Shown: positions 43,686 to 51,727 of the stretch, in pieces
How the letters are laid out: the number at the start of each line of letters is the position of its first letter
Position numbering within the stretch: the stretch's first letter is position 1
Assembly: GCF_000381025.1 (NCBI RefSeq)
Contig: NZ_KB905819.1
Location: forward strand, 342,602 to 406,601
Length of the DNA stretch: 64,000 bases
Source of the DNA: Streptomyces sulphureus DSM 40104
GTDB taxonomy: Bacteria; Actinomycetota; Actinomycetes; Streptomycetales; Streptomycetaceae
Direction of reading: 5' to 3'
Translations under genes and position numbers: made by a program
The notes under the pieces: model-generated
The model's input: only the letters and a program-made list of their open reading frames with translations
The model's database searches: none
What the model was told of the DNA's origin: nothing

Positions 43686-46614
43686 GGGTCACCTCAAGGC
43701 CGTCGTCGGGCGAGTAGCGCAGTTCGAAGCCTGCCAGGGAGCACTGACACTCCTCGTCGAGTGCGAGGATCAACTGCCCGGCCAACCAGTGGCAGTCGGG
43801 GCCCTGCCAGGCGTCGACGTACAGCTCCTCCAGTTCCGCCACGGCGCGGTCGGCGGTCGCGTAGCAGAAGTGGCGCGGCAGCCGCAGTGCGCTCGCGGCG
43901 ACGGTTCTGGCACGGTGCGGGTCCGGCGGCGTGGCAGTGGCCAGTTCCAACCCGCCGCGTTCCCGGTCGTGCCGGTCCGGCGGCAGGTGCGGCAGGGTGC
44001 GCAGGGTGCCGTCGGCGGTACGCTGCACGACCAGTACTTCCACGCTCTCCTCGGCGTCACGCACCTGCTGCCGGCCGGCCGGGGTGTCGTCCACATCGCC
44101 TACCCCCGCGTCGATCCAGCCCAGTAGCGAACGCCCCGGCGATGCCGGTGCGGTCAGCCGGTACTTCCTTGCCTTCTCCTGCTGCTCGGTACGCCGCGCC
44201 TCGTCGGCCTTCTCCGCTGCCGCCAAGGCGTCCTGCCAGCTCGCCGGGCCCTGCGCAGCCGCACCGTACGCCTGCTGCACCAACCGACTGATGTCCGACG
44301 GAAGTTGTACGGGGCGTACGTCGCACAGGTGCGGCCGAAGCACCGCTGCGGCGCGCAGCAGCGGCCACGCCCCGTACACCGCCGTCGAGCCGCGGACCGG
44401 CGCGGGCGGTGGCCCGTCGTCGGCGACCCACTCGACGCCTCCTTCCTCCGGCTCGACGCCGGTGATCAGGCAGCGTGCGGTGCGCAGGCGGGGCGGGCGC
44501 TCGCGTTCGTGGCGGTGGAGGCGGCCCATCCGCTGGAGGACGAGGTCGACCGGAGCGAGGTCGGTGACCAGGAGGTCGAAGTCGACGTCGAGCGACTGCT
44601 CGGCGACCTGGCTCGCCACCACGATGTGCGCGGTCTCGGGGCGCCGCTTCGCGCAGGTCTCCGGTGGGCCGAAGCGCTCGCGGAGGTCGGTGTCCTTGGC
44701 CGCGCGGTCCAGGTCGACGAAGCGTGCGTGCGCGACCGTCACTGCGTCCGTGCCGAAGCGCCCGCGTAGAACGGCCGCGGTCTCCCGGACCCGGTCCACC
44801 GTGTTGCGGACGACCAACGCGCAACCCCCGGCGTCGAGTTCGACGGCGAGGCGGTCGGCGAGCGCCTCCGGGGCGTCCGCCAGCGCCTCGACCAGGACGT
44901 CCGCGGCCCGTCCTGAGGCGGCCTTGGCGCGCTCGATCGCCGTGCCGCCCGGGGCGACGGCGGTGAGCAGCGGGTAGGCGTGCGTGGTCCCGTCCGTGTG
45001 CGGTGCGTCCGGGTACGCTTGTGCGCCCGCGTACGCGCGGGCCAACTCCCGTCGGCGCGCGGCGGGGAGCGTCGCCGAGAGCACCACGACCGGTACCCGG
45101 TAGGCGCCCAGCCAGGCAAGGGCTCCGTCCAGGTAGGTGTCCATGTACGCGTCGTACGCGTGCGCCTCGTCGATCACGACCACCTTGCCGGCCAACGCGA
45201 GGTGACGCAGGGCGAGATGACGGGTCTTGAGCGCGCCGAAGAGCAACTGGTCGATCGTGCCCGCGACGAAGGAGGAGAGCATCCCCTTCTTGCGGCCGCG
45301 TAGCCATTGGTGGGCCACCAGTTCGGCGGTGTGCGAGACGCCTCCGCCTTTCCGGGACGTCCCCACGTCGTCCGGCGCCAGCTCCAGGGGACGGGAGGGG
45401 GCGTTCATCAGCGCCGTGTAGTGCGGGTTGAGCGCGGACTTGGCGTGGGCGAGGAAGACGGAGTGCGCGCCGCGGTCGCAATGCTCGTCCGGCAACCGGT
45501 CCAGCCACTTCTTCAGCCGCGGGAACATCGCGTCGCCTGTCGCACGGGTCGGTAGCGCGAAAAAGCAGCCACCCGCGCCCGACCGGGCGGCGAACACCTC
45601 CGCCACGGCGAGCGCCGCCTCCGTCTTTCCCTCGCCCATCGGTGCCTCGACGATCAGGAGGCCGGGCTCGGGAAGTTCGCGGGCCAGTTGCACGGCCCTC
45701 GCCTGCACCGGGCGCACACTGGCTCCGGGCGGGAGGGCGAACCGGGCGCCGTAGTGGGCTTCCGTACCCCGCGGCGGGTCCACCGCCCGCCAGGGCGCGG
45801 GGAGTTCGAGCCCCCGCCAGGCAGCCTCGACCCGCTCGGCGGAGGTCTGCTCCTGCGCCTCGGGGAAGTAGGGGAAGAGATCGGGGTTGCTCGCGATCCA
45901 GTCCGCCACGATCACCGTCGCCGACAGCAACACCTGGACCGGCTGGGGGAGTCGCACGTCCCGCCATACCGGCAGCAGCTCCGTCACCCCGCTCGCTGCC
46001 GCGGCCGCGTCGAGCAACTCCCTCTGGACGCCCCGCCACAAGGTCTCACTCGCGCCGCGTGTACGCAGCAGGTCGGATCTGCCGCGGAGCAGCCTGACCT
46101 GCTCGGCGTCGGGCGGCACGCCGTGGTGTCCACCGACGACGACGGTGAACTGCCCCCGCGCAGCCTTCGGGAACTCCCAGTGCTGCTCCAGCCATTCGTC
46201 CAGAAGGATCTGTCCGGCCAGGCCGTGCGGTGCCGCGCTGCGGTCGGCGAGCAGACGCCGGGTGGACATCACAAGCCCGCTGTCCTGCATGGCGCCTGCA
46301 AGGTCCTCCACCTGGCAGGCGAAGGCCGGTGTCGCCTTGCCGACGTCGTGCACCGTCGCCAGCCACACGGTCAGCAGCCGTGCCTGCTCCTCCCCGCCCG
46401 GCAGGGCTTCGGCCACCAACTGCCGTACCTGCCGCGGCAACCAGCGGTCCCACAGCAGGCCTGCGACCGCACCGCTGTCCGCCATGTGCCGCCACAGCGG
46501 CAGCCACGCACCGCTCCTGCCGCCGTCGCGCTGGTCGGACTTCGCCCACACCTTTCGGGCCGGGAGCGACAGGGTTTCGCCCAGATGCGGCGGAGGCGGG
46601 GGTGTGGCGGGCAT
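43675..46614 (-). CDS. cas3: CRISPR-associated helicase-nuclease Cas3
   Basis: A 979-residue Cas3 with the HD nuclease first and the superfamily 2 helicase after it. The HD site reads TVHDVGKATPAF (H89, D90) after an earlier histidine in PLWRHMADSG. The helicase has the Walker A segment EAPMGEGKTEAALAVAEV, the DEAH box VVIDEAHAYD, SAT motif LSATLPAARR and QRMGRLHRHER near the end. It is the first gene of the cas operon, divergent from the array leader. All residues needed for activity appear present. Confidence 0.95.
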   Translation of the reverse strand: MPATPPPPPHLGETLSLPARKVWAKSDQRDGGRSGAWLPLWRHMADSGAVAGLLWDRWLPRQVRQLVAEALPGGEEQARLLTVWLATVHDVGKATPAFACQVEDLAGAMQDSGLVMSTRRLLADRSAAPHGLAGQILLDEWLEQHWEFPKAARGQFTVVVGGHHGVPPDAEQVRLLRGRSDLLRTRGASETLWRGVQRELLDAAAAASGVTELLPVWRDVRLPQPVQVLLSATVIVADWIASNPDLFPYFPEAQEQTSAERVEAAWRGLELPAPWRAVDPPRGTEAHYGARFALPPGASVRPVQARAVQLARELPEPGLLIVEAPMGEGKTEAALAVAEVFAARSGAGGCFFALPTRATGDAMFPRLKKWLDRLPDEHCDRGAHSVFLAHAKSALNPHYTALMNAPSRPLELAPDDVGTSRKGGGVSHTAELVAHQWLRGRKKGMLSSFVAGTIDQLLFGALKTRHLALRHLALAGKVVVIDEAHAYDAYMDTYLDGALAWLGAYRVPVVVLSATLPAARRRELARAYAGAQAYPDAPHTDGTTHAYPLLTAVAPGGTAIERAKAASGRAADVLVEALADAPEALADRLAVELDAGGCALVVRNTVDRVRETAAVLRGRFGTDAVTVAHARFVDLDRAAKDTDLRERFGPPETCAKRRPETAHIVVASQVAEQSLDVDFDLLVTDLAPVDLVLQRMGRLHRHERERPPRLRTARCLITGVEPEEGGVEWVADDGPPPAPVRGSTAVYGAWPLLRAAAVLRPHLCDVRPVQLPSDISRLVQQAYGAAAQGPASWQDALAAAEKADEARRTEQQEKARKYRLTAPASPGRSLLGWIDAGVGDVDDTPAGRQQVRDAEESVEVLVVQRTADGTLRTLPHLPPDRHDRERGGLELATATPPDPHRARTVAASALRLPRHFCYATADRAVAELEELYVDAWQGPDCHWLAGQLILALDEECQCSLAGFELRYSPDDGLEVTRAP

Positions 46615-46814
46615 GCGGAGGATTAGATCCTGTGATGGGGGGTGGTGTCAGGGTGTTGAATGAATTTGAGCGGTAAGTTCTTTTGTTTGTCAGGGGGTTG
46701 GGGTGGGTGATCGGGGGCGGGGGTGCTTCGGCTGGGAGGGTGGGGGGAATGTCTGGATTCCCGGAAGTTGCTTGGGGAGGGCTTGCCTTGGGATAGAAGC
46801 GCAGGTGGGGGAGA
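46615..46814 (+). promoter_or_regulatory. CRISPR leader and divergent cas promoter region
   Basis: 200 bp between the cas3 start and the first repeat. It includes AT-richer patches such as TGAATGAATTTGAGCGG and TTCTTTTGTTTGTC, unusual for this genome. The array's intact end faces it and the degenerate repeat is at the far end, so this is the leader side. Confidence 0.7.
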
Positions 46815-47513
46815 CTGCTTCCCGCGCACGCGGGGATGGACCCGGGGGCCAATCACGCTGGATGAGGAGGACGTGCTGCTTCCCGCGCACGCGGGGATGG
46901 ACCCGAACAAAGCCACCGCATCGAGCCCGAGACCGACTGCTTCCCGCGCACGCGGGGATGGACCCCAGGCGCGGGCGGAGGCCCATCCGTGGTCGTGCTG
47001 CTTCCCGCGCACGCGGGGATGGACCAGCCGGGGACGGGGTGCTCTGCGAAGGGTGGAGCTGCTTCCCGCGCACGCGGGGATGGACCCGCTGCCCGTCACG
47101 CTGGTCAGCGCCTTGGGGACTGCTTCCCGCGCACGCGGGGATGGAGCCGCACCGACAATGCCGAGTGTGATGCCGAGGCACTGCTTCCCGCGCACGCGGG
47201 GATGGACCCGGGACTCGCGCGGGGACCTGGCGCTCAACCGTCTGCTTCCCGCGCACGCGGGGATGGACCCCGAGTTCGACGCATACTCATACGCTTGTGC
47301 TGCTGCTTCCCGCGCACGCGGGGATGGACCCAGGGCTTGCGGCGGGTGCTTGCTGTAGTGGCGCTGCTTCCCGCGCACGCGGGGATGGACCCGCCGCCGT
47401 ACGACTCGGCGAGGCGGCCTTCCACTGCTTCCCGCGCACGCGGGATGGACCCCAGATCGCCGCGACGCTCAACGCCGGCGGTGACTGCTCCCCGCGCCCG
47501 AGTGCCACCCCCG
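46815..47513 (+). CRISPR. Type I-E CRISPR array, 12 repeats, 11 spacers
   Basis: Repeats of 29 bp start at 46815 and recur every 61 bp, leaving spacers of 32 bp. Each begins CTGCTTCCCGCGC and ends GCGGGGATGGACCC, forming a CCCGCG/CGCGGG hairpin. The repeat at 47120 reads GAGCC for GACCC. The one at 47425 has lost a G (28 bp), and the last, at 47485, is degenerate after its first half and starts CTGCTCCCC. Mutations gather at the right end, so the leader is on the left. Each spacer appears unique. Confidence 0.97.
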
Positions 47514-47609
47514 TCCTCCGCACGGTTCTCGACACACCACAGCCCCGCTCGCTCCCGGGACCCCGACGCTCCGCGAGGCACCCGAATTCACACCCCCTGC
47601 ACACCCCTC

Positions 47610-47626
47610 TCTAAGAAAGCTCTCAG
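47610..47626 (+). promoter_or_regulatory. Candidate OmpR-type direct repeats TCTAAG/TCTCAG
   Basis: TCTAAG at 47610 and TCTCAG at 47621 are spaced 11 bp apart, 24-40 bp before the response regulator start. One helical turn between half sites is the pattern bound by OmpR/PhoB-type regulators, so autoregulation is plausible. Confidence 0.45.
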
Positions 47627-47649
47627 AGCCGCCGCCCACAATCGGCCGC

Positions 47650-48411
47650 ATGTCCTCCCTCTCCCTCCCCCAGCCGGCCCATGCACCCTCCGCCGAGCTT
47701 GCGGGGACGTCTCGTGGGAACGGGGCACCGGTGCGGGTGCTCGTCGTGGATGATGAGCCGTCGCTCGCGGAGTTGTTGGGGATGGCGCTGCGGTACGAGG
47801 GGTGGGAGGTGCGGACGGCCGGGGACGGGGGGAACTCGGTGCGGTGCGTGCGGGGTTGGTGGCCGGATGTGGTGGTGCTGGATGTGATGTTGCCGGATGT
47901 GGACGGCATCACTCTGCTGGGGCGGCTGCGTCGGGAGGTGCCGCGGGTGCCGGTGCTCTTTCTTACGGCGCGTGATGCCGTGGAGGACCGTATCGCCGGG
48001 CTCACGGCGGGTGGCGACGACTATGTCACCAAGCCGTTCAGCTTGGAGGAGGTCGTCGCGCGGCTCCGGGGGCTGCTGCGGAGGGCGGGGGCCGTGTCGA
48101 CGCGGGAGGAGTCGCGGCTCGTCGTCGGGGGGCTCGTGCTCGACGAGGAGAGCCATGAGGTGTGGCGCGACGGTGCGGAGGTGCGGCTCACCGCGACCGA
48201 GTTCGAGCTGCTGCGGTACCTGATGCGTAATCCGCGGCGGGTGTTGAGCAAGGCGCAGATCCTCGACCGGGTCTGGTCGTACGACTTCGGTGGTCAGGCG
48301 AACATCGTCGAGCTGTACATCTCCTATCTGCGCCGCAAGATAGACGCCGGGCGGACGCCGATGATCCACACTCGGCGGGGCGCGGGGTACCTGATCAAGC
48401 CCGCGGAGTGA
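47650..48411 (+). CDS. OmpR/PhoB-family response regulator
   Basis: A 253-residue response regulator. After a tail of about 27 residues, the receiver domain begins VRVLVVDDEPS; D78 in VVVLDVMLPD is the phosphorylation site and K128 in YVTKPF the switch lysine. The C-terminal winged helix has LTATEFELLRYLMRNPRRVL and YISYLRRKIDAG. Its stop overlaps the kinase start (GTGA). It probably controls the downstream glycosyltransferases as well as itself. Confidence 0.95.
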   Translation: MSSLSLPQPAHAPSAELAGTSRGNGAPVRVLVVDDEPSLAELLGMALRYEGWEVRTAGDGGNSVRCVRGWWPDVVVLDVMLPDVDGITLLGRLRREVPRVPVLFLTARDAVEDRIAGLTAGGDDYVTKPFSLEEVVARLRGLLRRAGAVSTREESRLVVGGLVLDEESHEVWRDGAEVRLTATEFELLRYLMRNPRRVLSKAQILDRVWSYDFGGQANIVELYISYLRRKIDAGRTPMIHTRRGAGYLIKPAE

Positions 48412-49919
48412 CGGTGGGGAGCTCCGCGGAGAGGCCGTCCGAGGCGGGGCGGCGGCGCGTGCTGCGGTCGTTGCGCGGGCGGCTGGTGGTCGCGTCGGTG
48501 GCGCTGATCACGGTGGTGGCCGCGGTGATCGGGACGGTCACCACGATCGCCCTGCATTCGTATCTCCAGCGGCAGTTGGACACGCAGCTCACCGACGTCT
48601 CGCACCGTGCCGCCGGGCCGCCCGGCCTTTCCGAGCCGCCGCACCGCGAAGCGCTGGACTTCCTCACTCGCGGGGGTCAGCCGGTCGGCACCGTCGGAGC
48701 CGTCGTCGCGGAGGGTGCGGACGAGGTGACGAAGGCGTCCGTGAGCGTGCAGCGGTCGGAGGACTCACGGCCGGGCGGGGTCACGGCGAAGGGGCTGTCG
48801 GCGGAGCAGACCGACGCCCTCGACGGCCTTCCCCGGGACGGCCGAGCGCACACCGTCTCGGTGCCCGGGCTGGGCGACTACCGTGCCATGGCCGTGTCCG
48901 GCGGCTCTTCAGGCGAGGAGTTGCTCGTGGGGCTGCCGTCCGATTCGGTCGACGGCACTGTCGACACGCTCGTCGTCGTCGAGGTGTGCGTCACCGCGGG
49001 CGGCGTCGTGGCGGCCGGACTTGCCGCTTCCGGTTCCGTGCGGCTGGCGCTGCGGCCGTTGCGGCGGGTGGCGCGTACGGCGACGCGGGTCTCCGAACTG
49101 CCGTTGCACCACGGCGAGGTGCAGTTGCGCGAGCGGGTGCCGGAGGCCGACACGGACCCGCGCACCGAGGTGGGACAGGTCGCCGTCGCGCTCAACCGGA
49201 TGCTGGGGCACGTGGGTTCGGCGCTCGCGGCCCGGCACGAGAGCGAGACGCGGGTGCGGCGGTTCGTCGCCGATGCCGGCCACGAGCTGCGCACCCCGCT
49301 CGCCGCCATCCGCGGCTACGCCGAACTCACCCGCCGCGGCGAAGAGGAGATCGGCCCCGACACCCGGCATGCGCTGGGCCGTATCGAGTCCGAGTCGGAC
49401 CGGATGTCCGGCCTCGTCGAGGACCTGCTGCTCCTCGCCCGGCTCGACGCCGGGCGTCCCGTGGAGCGCACCACGGTCGACCTGGTACCGCTCCTCGTCG
49501 ACGCGGTGAGCGACGCGCGTGCCGCGGGCCCGCGGCACAGGTGGCGGCTGGAACTTCCCGAGACGCCCGTCGAGGTGGACGGAGAGCCGGCGCGGCTCCA
49601 GCAGGTCGTGGCGAACCTGCTGGCCAACGCCCGTACCCACACGCCGTACGGCACCACTGTCACCGCCCGTCTGCGTCCGCCGCACGACGGAGGAGGAGCG
49701 CGGATCGAGATCGACGACGACGGTCCCGGCATCCCGCCGGAGACGCTGCCGCACGTCTTCGAGCGGTTCGCCCGCGGCGACGCCTCCCGCTCCCGCGCGC
49801 ACGGCAGCACGGGGCTCGGGCTCGCGATCGTGCAGGCCGTGGTCGCCGCGCACGGTGGCGCCGTGAGCGCGGACTCGTGGCCGGGGCGGACGGTGTTTCG
49901 CGTGGAACTGCCCGGGTGA
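48408..49919 (+). CDS. Membrane sensor histidine kinase
   Basis: A 503-residue kinase with two membrane helices (about 27-50 and 187-210) around an extracytoplasmic sensor domain of about 135 residues. A HAMP domain follows, then the dimerisation helix with phospho-acceptor H292 in DAGHELRTPLAAIRGYAELT. The ATPase domain shows VVANLLANARTHTPYGT (N box), DDDGPGIPPE (G1) and GSTGLGLAIVQAVV (G2). It overlaps and pairs with the upstream response regulator. The signal is unknown but must be outside the membrane. Confidence 0.95.
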   Translation: MTVGSSAERPSEAGRRRVLRSLRGRLVVASVALITVVAAVIGTVTTIALHSYLQRQLDTQLTDVSHRAAGPPGLSEPPHREALDFLTRGGQPVGTVGAVVAEGADEVTKASVSVQRSEDSRPGGVTAKGLSAEQTDALDGLPRDGRAHTVSVPGLGDYRAMAVSGGSSGEELLVGLPSDSVDGTVDTLVVVEVCVTAGGVVAAGLAASGSVRLALRPLRRVARTATRVSELPLHHGEVQLRERVPEADTDPRTEVGQVAVALNRMLGHVGSALAARHESETRVRRFVADAGHELRTPLAAIRGYAELTRRGEEEIGPDTRHALGRIESESDRMSGLVEDLLLLARLDAGRPVERTTVDLVPLLVDAVSDARAAGPRHRWRLELPETPVEVDGEPARLQQVVANLLANARTHTPYGTTVTARLRPPHDGGGARIEIDDDGPGIPPETLPHVFERFARGDASRSRAHGSTGLGLAIVQAVVAAHGGAVSADSWPGRTVFRVELPG

Positions 49920-50392
49920 CGTCGGGCAGCTCGCCGGCCGGCTCCTTGGACCGGGGCCGGGCGTGGTCGACCGCCGGGTGGGGCGCGCCTTCTCGTGGCC
50001 GGCGGATGCTGAGGGCCGCGGCCCCTGTTCGCCACCGGACTCGATGACCGGCACCGGTCGTACGGGCGTGGACTGATGCGGCGGGCGGGGCGGAGAACTC
50101 GTCGGACCGCCAGGTGTCGCCGACTTCGGTACGGGCAGCTCGGCCGTGACTGTGGCCCTGAGCGCGGTCGTACGTGGCCCGTCCGGCCGATGCGGGACGG
50201 CGGACTCCGAGTCGGCCGACCGTGTGTGGGCGTCGACGTCTCGCGCTCGTCACGTCCGGGTTTCTCGGCCGGAACGCCGACGACCGGCCGTTCCGTGGCG
50301 ACGGCTGCCGGCAGGCTGGACGGTGCGGAACTCACAGCCGGCGCACAGGTGCTGCACACCGGGCTGACAGGGCGGGTCGCGACAGTGCGGGT
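49920..50392 (+). other. Intergenic region before glycosyltransferases
   Basis: 473 bp with no recognised gene. As the next two genes are co-directional with the two-component system, this probably holds their promoter. No copy of the TCTCAG element was found. Confidence 0.35.
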
Positions 50393-51727
50393 ATGAGAGT
50401 CGAACGCGCCGGAGGTTCCGGTTCCGAGAGTGGTGCGGACGTCGTCGGGGTGCTGCCCGTGCGTCGGCCGCTCTCGGTCGAGCGGCGCCATGGCCGTGCC
50501 GGGGCCGTCCTCCACATCGTCGTACCCGTCCACAACGAGCAGTCCGGGCTCGATCCCTGCGTGCGGAGACTGCGTGCCTTCCTGCGGGAGACGTTCCCCT
50601 ACGGCTTCCGCATCACCGTGGCGGACAACGCGAGCGTCGACGCCACGCCCCGCGTCGCTGCCGCGCTCGCCGAGGAGTTCGCCGAGGTCGACGTCGTGCG
50701 GCTGGAGGAGAAGGGGCGTGGGCGGGCGCTGCGGCGCGTGTGGGGGGCGTCCGTCGCGCCGGTGCGCGCCTATATGGACGTCGACCTGTCGACGGACCTC
50801 AACGCGCTGCTGCCGCTGGTCGCGCCGCTCGTCTCCGGCCACTCCGACCTCGCCGTCGGGACCCGGCTCGCCGGAGGCTCCCGGGTGGTGCGCGGCGCCA
50901 AGCGGGAGTTCGTCTCCCGTGCGTACAACGTGCTGCTGCGCCGGTCGCTGGCGGCGCGGTTCAGCGACGCGCAGTGCGGCTTCAAGGCCGTCAGGGGCGA
51001 CGTCGCCGACGCGCTGCTGCCGATGGTCGAGGACGGCGGCTGGTTCTTCGACACCGAGCTGCTCCTCCTCGCCGAGCGCGGCGGACTGCGTATCCACGAG
51101 GTCCCGGTGGACTGGGTCGACGACCCGGACAGCCGGGTCGACGTGGTGCGCACGGCCCTCGAAGACCTCAGGGGAGTGTGGCGGGTCGGACGGGCGCTCG
51201 CCTCCGGGCGGCTGCCCCTCGACCGGCTGCGGCGGCCCTTCGGCGACGACCCGCGCGACCGCGAACTGTTCGGCGTGCCGCGGAGGTTGCCGCAGCAGCT
51301 CGCCGGGTTCTGCGTCGTCGGCGTGCTCAGCACGCTGCTGTACCTGGGCCTCTACGCCGTGCTGCGGCAGGGCGTCGGTGCGCAGGCGGCCAACGCGTGC
51401 GCACTGCTGCTCACAGCCGTCGGCAACACGGCAGCCAACCGCCGGCTGACCTTCGGTGTGCGCGGCCGTGTCCGCGCCGCCCTGCACCAGGCGCAGGGCC
51501 TCCTCGTCTTCGGCATCGGCCTGCTGCTCACCAGCGGCTGCCTCGCGGCGCTCGCCGCCGCGAACCCGGACGCGTCGCACGGCACGGAGCTCACCGTGCT
51601 GATCGTCGCCAACCTCGCCGCCACCGTGCTGCGGTTCGTCCTCTTCCGCGCCTGGGTCTTCCCCGAGCCGAGCGGCCGCAGCCCCGCATCCACCGACCCC
51701 GACCACGAACGGACACCCGAGCGATGA
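50393..51727 (+). CDS. GT2 glycosyltransferase fused to GtrA-like membrane domain
   Basis: A 444-residue protein. A family 2 glycosyltransferase (about 37-280) resembles dolichyl-phosphate mannose synthases: HIVVPVHNEQSGL, ADNASVDAT and the DxD at D129-D131 (YMDVDLS). A GtrA-like four-helix domain follows (about 305-425: LAGFCVVGVLSTLLYLGLYA, NTAANRRLTFG). Such fusions make and flip polyprenyl-phosphate sugars. The stop overlaps the next start (ATGA), so the lipid-linked sugar it makes is probably used by the downstream transferase. Confidence 0.9.
   Translation: MRVERAGGSGSESGADVVGVLPVRRPLSVERRHGRAGAVLHIVVPVHNEQSGLDPCVRRLRAFLRETFPYGFRITVADNASVDATPRVAAALAEEFAEVDVVRLEEKGRGRALRRVWGASVAPVRAYMDVDLSTDLNALLPLVAPLVSGHSDLAVGTRLAGGSRVVRGAKREFVSRAYNVLLRRSLAARFSDAQCGFKAVRGDVADALLPMVEDGGWFFDTELLLLAERGGLRIHEVPVDWVDDPDSRVDVVRTALEDLRGVWRVGRALASGRLPLDRLRRPFGDDPRDRELFGVPRRLPQQLAGFCVVGVLSTLLYLGLYAVLRQGVGAQAANACALLLTAVGNTAANRRLTFGVRGRVRAALHQAQGLLVFGIGLLLTSGCLAALAAANPDASHGTELTVLIVANLAATVLRFVLFRAWVFPEPSGRSPASTDPDHERTPER

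Noticed and set aside
46623..47753. Several repetitive proteins rich in PSPRAREA or LLPAHAGMD on both strands
   Set aside because: They are translations of the CRISPR repeats and spacers.
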